From Paenibacillus_AA sp045062745 (GTDB lineage: Bacteria; Bacillota; Bacilli; Paenibacillales; NBRC-103111): a stretch of DNA of 64,000 bases. A program made the position numbers and the translations under genes. Shown here piece after piece: positions 58,932 to 64,000 of the stretch. The stretch spans positions 33,368-97,367 of the forward strand of contig NZ_JBJGED010000029.1 of NCBI RefSeq assembly GCF_045062745.1, given 5' to 3'. The notes beneath the pieces are model-generated. The model did no database searches and was not told where the DNA came from. It worked only from the letters and a program-made list of their open reading frames with translations. Position 1 is the stretch's first letter, and each line of letters starts with the position of its first letter.

Positions 58932-60470
58932 CTATGCCGGTCCTGCGTAAGGCAGCAGAAGTCGCAGCAAGTAACGAACATCGTCTTTCACATCTTCCGG
59001 CTGTTCATCCTGGTCGATGTCGTAGGTGGAGATGCCCGGCTGAAGAGCAAGGCGCACGATGTCTTGCAAGCCGACAGGTTCTGCAGCCGGTGCCGTGCTC
59101 AGCTTTAAGAGCGTGACCGGCAACGTATTGTCGGCCGCGAGCGGCCCGGTCTGCACATAGCGCGGCGGGTGACCCAGGGATCCGGGATACATTAGGGCGG
59201 TCTTGACCTCATAGCTCATCTCTGGATCATAATTTAGGAACGTCACTTTCCCGTTCGCGTCGGTATAGCCGAACTGGGGAAAGTCCTCGTAATCGCCCCA
59301 AGCGTATACCCTGAGTCCCGAAACATTCAACGGGGTGCCCCCCGTCCCGCTCCCCGTTAATTGGACGTTCCACAAGCCTCGGATGTCGATCTCGCGGGTT
59401 GCAAACCAGCTCTCATCCGAATACCGGTCCCCACTGATGGTGATCGTATGGCTGCTGCCGTACAGGGATGGCACACCGTCGACGGAAACTTGCACTTGAT
59501 GCTCCCAGTCCGGAAAGGCATACCATTCGACAATGTACTGTAACGGTTTGCGAATGAACATCAAATTGGGTGCGGGGAAGTCGACCATTCCGCTAACCTC
59601 TGACCTGAGCGTGCCGTCGAGCTTCACGATCTGGATCGCGCTCTCTTCCGACTCGCTGTCGTAGAATCTGGCCTCGATTAATCCAATCTGATCCGGCAGG
59701 GCTCCAATATAGAACGCATCCTCGTACTCGTATTCGCTCTCGCCGGATTCTCCGCTGCCCCGCACGACCGCATAGATGGGTGCGCTCGCGGAGATCGGCA
59801 CATGCGAGAACACATAGTGCCCCGGGTATTCCAGCCATCCATCCTGATCCTGACCGCCGGAACCTTTGAGCTTGTTGCCCATCCTATCCGCTAACCAAAT
59901 GTCCGCATACTCCCAACGCGGTTTGTGGATGAAAATATCGTATAAGCCTGCAGCCATACCATCGGTCAAATAATGGCCTCCTTGGTTTTGGTCGAACTGC
60001 TGCAGATCGAAAACGAAGCTGTTCACCGGTTTGGCCAGAATCACCGATCCCTCCATACCGGAAGGAAGTATGGAGATGTTCAAAGTATTGCCTTGGGCCC
60101 GGTCCAACTGAATTTGAGCCGTTCGACCGGAGATGTTGACCTTCTTGACGTTTCCGCCCTGATCGACCCACACTCGAGCCCCTTCCGGCACGGACTCGGC
60201 TCTCTCTTCGATCGTGAGTTCATACAGTGCGCCGCCGTCTTCCGGAATCACGAAACTCGCGGTTTCATAACATGTGGTGAAACCCGACGTGTGGCTGTAT
60301 ACCGCCGCATATACACTTGTTGATACGGTAGCACAGGAGTCCTGGGCCGAAGGCGGCGTCAGGGCTGCTTCTGCAGTCGAATCGTTGAAAGTTGGTCCCC
60401 CTGGGGCGAACCCCAGGACGAGCCATACTCCCAACGCGACCGCAAGTTTTGTAATCCAGGATCTAATCAA
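58932..60470 (-). CDS. Secreted protein with C-terminal dockerin-like segment
   Basis: 512 residues. N-terminal signal peptide (LAVALGVWLVLGFAPG), then beta-rich domains of unknown type and a carboxypeptidase-regulatory-like stretch (GLRVYAWGDYEDFPQFGYTDANGKVTF). The last ~45 residues, VGLQDIVRLALQ then YDIDQDEQPEDVKDDVRYLL, resemble a dockerin: the second EF-hand-like loop has Asp at 1, 3 and 5 but the later acidic ligand is shifted, and the first lacks the Ca loop. Start is TTG 60470, overlapping the upstream stop (TTGA), with GGAGG 9 nt before. Confidence 0.7.
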   Translation of the reverse strand: MIRSWITKLAVALGVWLVLGFAPGGPTFNDSTAEAALTPPSAQDSCATVSTSVYAAVYSHTSGFTTCYETASFVIPEDGGALYELTIEERAESVPEGARVWVDQGGNVKKVNISGRTAQIQLDRAQGNTLNISILPSGMEGSVILAKPVNSFVFDLQQFDQNQGGHYLTDGMAAGLYDIFIHKPRWEYADIWLADRMGNKLKGSGGQDQDGWLEYPGHYVFSHVPISASAPIYAVVRGSGESGESEYEYEDAFYIGALPDQIGLIEARFYDSESEESAIQIVKLDGTLRSEVSGMVDFPAPNLMFIRKPLQYIVEWYAFPDWEHQVQVSVDGVPSLYGSSHTITISGDRYSDESWFATREIDIRGLWNVQLTGSGTGGTPLNVSGLRVYAWGDYEDFPQFGYTDANGKVTFLNYDPEMSYEVKTALMYPGSLGHPPRYVQTGPLAADNTLPVTLLKLSTAPAAEPVGLQDIVRLALQPGISTYDIDQDEQPEDVKDDVRYLLRLLLPYAGPA

Positions 60471-63400
60471 GAGATACCGCCTCCAAATACGATCAGAGAA
60501 TCCGTTTTGATGTATTTGGGATCAGATGGGCTCTTGGTAGAATCCCCGACAATTTCGTTATTGCCGTTAACGACCAACACTTTGGTGATGCGGATCGTAC
60601 CCTGCATGGTATCGGACACATAGAACGGAATCGAGAACAGCGTCCTGCCATTTGAGTCTATACTGGTTGGCGCCAATCCAGGACCTCCGTCGTTATATTG
60701 CGTCGCTACATAAATAAATTCGAATTTGCCAGAACTGGTCGAGTTCTGAGTATACGCGGATGCGGAGGATGCTGACAGAACATTCCCGTCCACTGCTGAA
60801 TTTGCACGAATGGCCGGCTCATACTCCAGATGGACTTCGACCCCGTATACGCTCCGATTGCCCGTGAAATTGCTCATCCGTACTTCCAGCATGAATTGAG
60901 CCTGAGGTACAAGGGTCAAATTTCCGGAGTAACCCGGTACATACAAAGACACTTCAGGTGCCATAACCGTAACCGTTACTTGGGCCGGCAACGAGACATT
61001 GCCTGCTGTATCCTTGAATCGTACGTAAACGGTTTTGAGTCCTGCTCCTTCGGTCAATTGGTAGTTCGACTTGGTCGCGGAGTATGGTTCCCAAACACTG
61101 TAAGATCCTTCCGCTCCCGTATTGGAAAAGCTCATATGAGTCGCACCACCGCTCGACAATAAAAGGGTTACGGTATTGGTATTCACGTGCCCTTCTATTG
61201 CTTCCGCAATCCTTACGCTTCCGACTGGATCCACGGTAATCGGCGGCAGCGAAGCATACCCCATATTTCCAGCCCGATCCTCGGCCCTGGCGCTTAGATC
61301 CATGTGCTGCCCAGCCGTTTCAAACGTATAAGGGATCGTAACAAATCCCTGATCATTTGCGGCGTATCCGCTGGTCTGATCGACCCCAGCTTTGCGAATG
61401 AACACTTTTGCGTTAGGTTCCGTTTTTAAAATGATATTGATGTTCATGAAGTTAATGAACGTCTCATTGTTCGGATATACCAACTCTATCGACGGAGTAG
61501 TCGTATCCAACGTGATCTTCGGAACGGTCGCCGGCTGACTGCTATTTAGGTGAGAATCAGTTGCGAATAGCTTTAGGCTGTGTTCACCTTCGCCCGTAAG
61601 GGTAACGGTAAGATTCACAGTGCCGGATGAGTTCACTTCACCTCTAGCCAACTCTGAACTTCCCTCCATCACCCGAACAATAGCTCCCTCTTCAGATTGA
61701 ACTTGAATGATCACATGGTTCGTGTTGGTGAAAGTCTCAGTGATCGGGCTCAACACGGCCACCATCGGAGCGATCGTATCCAGAATGACCGTCTTCTCGA
61801 CCACTGTGCTAACATTACCTGCTGCATCCGTCGCGGTAATTCTGTACAAATTAGGGCCTTCTACCGCATTAGGATCGTGGACGAATATAGAAGTCCCGGA
61901 TGGGGTGTGAGTATAAAACGGCACGGTTGACGATCCTCTGTACACTTTCACTTCCTGACCTGCTTCTACAGTCATGTTGATTTGATGAACCTCGTTTGTC
62001 TTGTTCCAGTAAGGAGGTGCATCCACCACCGGCGCGCTAGGTGCGATTGTATCCAGGATAACTGTCTTCTCGCTAGCTGCACTGACATTTTTTGCTTCGT
62101 CTATTGCGGTGACGCGGTAAGTGTTTACTCCCTCCTCCGCATCGGTAATCGTCACGGTGTGAACGGTCCCCTCCGAACTTTTCGAATAGAAAGGTGTTTC
62201 CGACATTCCTTTGTATACTTGGACGGTTGACCCCGCTTCAGCCATAATGGACAATACATGATTTGTGTCTGCTGCGTTCCAATACGCCGGCGCTGTTACT
62301 TCCGGCGCGTTCGGCGCACTCGTGTCCAGCTTCACTGTGACTTCCGCTGCTTCACTTACGTTCAACGCTGCGTCCGTCGCCGTTACACGATACACATTGT
62401 CTCCAATGACCGCATCCGCGATCGTTACCACCAACGGGGTCGTGCCTATCGTTTCGCTGTAGAATGGTGTGGCTTCGGTTCCCTTGTATATCTTCACCGT
62501 CGAGCCTGCTTCTGAGGTTATCGTCAGTTCCCTCTTCGTGCTCAGCGCGTTCCAATACGCCGGTGCTGTTACTTCAGGCGCGTTAGGCGCACTCGTGTCC
62601 AGCTTCACTGTGACTTCCGCTGCTTCACTTACGTTCAACGCTGCGTCCGTCGCCGTTACACGATACACATTGTCTCCTGTGACCGCATCGTCGATCGTCA
62701 CCACCAACGGGATCGTGCCGATCGTTTCGCTGAAGAACGGCGTGGCTTCGGTTCCCTTGTACACCTTCACCGTCGAGCCTGCTTCTGCGGTTATCGTCAG
62801 TTCCCGCTTCGTGCTCAGCGCGTTCCAGTACGCCGGTGCTGTTACTTCCGGCTCGTTAGGCGCACTCGTGTCCAGCTTCACTGTGACTTCCGCTGCTTCA
62901 CTTACGTTCAACGCTGCGTCCGTCGCCGTTACACGATACACATTGTCTCCTGTGACCGCATCCGCGATCGTCACCACCAACGGGATCGTGCCGATCGTTT
63001 CGCTGTAGAACGGCGTGACTTCGCTTCCCTTGTATACCTTCACCGTCGAGCCTGCTTCTGCGGTTATCGTCAGTTCCTGCTTCGTGCTCAGCGCGTTCCA
63101 GTACGCCGGTGCTGTTACTTCAGGCGCGTTTGGCGCACTCGTGTCCAGCTTCACTGTCACGCTCGTCGCTTCACTCACGTTCAGCGCTGCGTCCGTCGCC
63201 GTCACGCGATACACATTGTCTCCCGCCACCGCATCCGTGATCGTCACCACCAATGCGGTCGTGCCGATCGTTTCGCTATAGAACGGCGCAGCTTCGCTTC
63301 CCTTGTACACCTTCACCGTCGAGCCTGCTTCTGCGGTTATCGTCAGTTCCCGCTTCGTACTCAATGCGTTCCAGTACGCCGGTGCTGTTACTTCAGGCGC

Positions 63401-64000
63401 GTTTGGCGCACTCGTGTCCAGCTTCACTGTCACTTCCGCTGCTTCACTCACGTTCAACGCTGCGTCCGTCGCCGTCACGCGATACACATTGTCTCCCGCC
63501 ACCGCATCCGTGATCGTCACCACCAATGCGGTCGTGCCGATCGTTTCGCTGTAGAATGGCGTGGCTTCGCTTCCCTTGTACACCTTCACCGTCGAGCCTG
63601 CTTCTGCGGTTATCCTCAGTTCCCGCTTCGTGCTCAGCGCGTTCCAGTACGCCGGTGCTGTTACTTCAGGCGCGTTTGGCGTACTCGTGTCCAGCTTCAC
63701 TGTCACGCTCGTCGCTTCACTCACGTTCAGCGCCGCGTCCGTCGCCGTCACGCGGTACACATTGTCTCCTGTGACCGCATCCGCGATCGTCACCGCCAAC
63801 GGGGTCGTGCCGATCGTTTCGCTGTAGAACGGCGTGGCTTCGGTTCCCTTGTATACCTTCACCGTCGAGCCTGCTTCTGCGGTTATCGTCAGTTCCCGCT
63901 TCGTGCTCAATGCGTTCCAGTACGCCGGCGCTGTTACTTCAGGCGCGTTTGGCGCACTCGTGTCCAGCTTCACTGTCACGCTCGTCGCTTCACTCACGTT
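60467..64000 (-). CDS. Long tandem-repeat Ig-like surface protein with cohesin-like C-terminus, 5' end outside window
   Basis: At least 1177 codons, open at the right edge. At least eight ~91-residue Ig-like units (each with LDT.AP.AP.V.APAYWN, EAGSTVKVYKG, PFYSE, VTIADAV, NVYRVTATDAALN) are followed by four or five diverged Ig-like units. The final ~155 residues (about 60490-60950) look cohesin-like: FMLEVRMSNFTGNRSVYGVE, VHLEYEP, GKFEFIYVAT, TLFSIPFYVSD. It must be exported, but the signal lies beyond the window. No sortase motif at the end. Coupled to the dockerin-like gene. Confidence 0.78.
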   Translation of the reverse strand, partial: NVSEATSVTVKLDTSAPNAPEVTAPAYWNALSTKRELTITAEAGSTVKVYKGTEATPFYSETIGTTPLAVTIADAVTGDNVYRVTATDAALNVSEATSVTVKLDTSTPNAPEVTAPAYWNALSTKRELRITAEAGSTVKVYKGSEATPFYSETIGTTALVVTITDAVAGDNVYRVTATDAALNVSEAAEVTVKLDTSAPNAPEVTAPAYWNALSTKRELTITAEAGSTVKVYKGSEAAPFYSETIGTTALVVTITDAVAGDNVYRVTATDAALNVSEATSVTVKLDTSAPNAPEVTAPAYWNALSTKQELTITAEAGSTVKVYKGSEVTPFYSETIGTIPLVVTIADAVTGDNVYRVTATDAALNVSEAAEVTVKLDTSAPNEPEVTAPAYWNALSTKRELTITAEAGSTVKVYKGTEATPFFSETIGTIPLVVTIDDAVTGDNVYRVTATDAALNVSEAAEVTVKLDTSAPNAPEVTAPAYWNALSTKRELTITSEAGSTVKIYKGTEATPFYSETIGTTPLVVTIADAVIGDNVYRVTATDAALNVSEAAEVTVKLDTSAPNAPEVTAPAYWNAADTNHVLSIMAEAGSTVQVYKGMSETPFYSKSSEGTVHTVTITDAEEGVNTYRVTAIDEAKNVSAASEKTVILDTIAPSAPVVDAPPYWNKTNEVHQINMTVEAGQEVKVYRGSSTVPFYTHTPSGTSIFVHDPNAVEGPNLYRITATDAAGNVSTVVEKTVILDTIAPMVAVLSPITETFTNTNHVIIQVQSEEGAIVRVMEGSSELARGEVNSSGTVNLTVTLTGEGEHSLKLFATDSHLNSSQPATVPKITLDTTTPSIELVYPNNETFINFMNINIILKTEPNAKVFIRKAGVDQTSGYAANDQGFVTIPYTFETAGQHMDLSARAEDRAGNMGYASLPPITVDPVGSVRIAEAIEGHVNTNTVTLLLSSGGATHMSFSNTGAEGSYSVWEPYSATKSNYQLTEGAGLKTVYVRFKDTAGNVSLPAQVTVTVMAPEVSLYVPGYSGNLTLVPQAQFMLEVRMSNFTGNRSVYGVEVHLEYEPAIRANSAVDGNVLSASSASAYTQNSTSSGKFEFIYVATQYNDGGPGLAPTSIDSNGRTLFSIPFYVSDTMQGTIRITKVLVVNGNNEIVGDSTKSPSDPKYIKTDSLIVFGGGIS
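62001..64000. repeat. Exact 273-nt tandem repeats within the surface-protein gene
   Basis: The GTTCCA anchor recurs at 62001, 62274, 62547, 62820, 63093, 63366, 63639 and 63912, exactly 273 nt apart. Units from about 62300 rightward are nearly identical; those to the left diverge progressively. The array continues beyond the window. Confidence 0.92.

Noticed and set aside
62001..64000. Regular 273-nt repeats considered as a CRISPR array
   Set aside because: Repeat units are far too long, have no spacers and form a continuous reading frame.

Overview
The window looks like chromosome of a spore-forming, moderately GC-rich Gram-positive of the Paenibacillaceae (Paenibacillus, Cohnella or a close relative). 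The reasons are very strong GGAGG-type ribosome sites with frequent TTG and GTG starts, a YjcZ-type sporulation peptide, a CcpA cre box, a TagO-type wall-polymer initiator, the YhaN/YhaO pair, and many AraC-type regulators. The genus is an inference. There is no rRNA, CRISPR array, transposase or prophage; one tRNA (Leu-CAG) is present.

Layout. 1-1.5 kb: two genes of a petrobactin-type siderophore operon (asbC, asbD; the latter runs off the left edge), with a divergent AraC regulator. 2.7-5.4 kb: an exporter with a divergent LysR regulator. 5.4-11 kb: a five-gene operon of membrane proteins and an oxidoreductase beside a large MalT/LAL-type LuxR regulator. 11-18 kb: tRNA-Leu, cbiZ, xpt, a lipoprotein, DedA, a YkvI-like transporter and a DMT transporter. 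18-22 kb: a D-glucarate catabolic operon (gudD, a DapA-family lyase, garR, a FadR-type regulator) with a readable promoter, a TNGTNNNACNA operator and a cre box. 22.9-26.4 kb: an ECF sigma factor, a membrane protein joining a presumed anti-sigma segment to an ABC-type solute-binding domain, and a related solute-binding lipoprotein, with no permease genes. 26.5-36 kb: tagO-like gene, yhaN/yhaO, a MerR-methyltransferase fusion, a MOSC protein, a glycosyltransferase and a diguanylate cyclase with a variant active site. 37-42 kb: an AraC-controlled dehydrogenase pair, queC and a VapBC-type toxin-antitoxin pair with a complete promoter and operator. 42-54 kb: two paralogous RsmF-like rRNA methyltransferases, a C45-type hydrolase, a creatininase/acyltransferase pair, a triplicated acidic protein, yjcZ, a HAD phosphatase, rsuA and a membrane thioredoxin. 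54-57 kb: DUF309, a small alarmone synthetase and pyrD. 57-64 kb: an L,D-transpeptidase and a two-gene secreted system. In that system a long repeat protein (exact 273-nt units, ending in a cohesin-like domain) is translationally coupled to a secreted protein with a dockerin-like tail.

The two most interesting systems are the ECF sigma/solute-binding-domain cassette (22.9-26.4 kb), which reads as a sugar-sensing signalling unit rather than a transporter, and the coupled cohesin-like/dockerin-like surface pair (58.9-64 kb). Minor novelties are a 28-nt dispersed repeat with three copies, clusters of intergenic hairpins, and several unusual gene architectures. All functional calls come from reading motifs and context; no database search was run.
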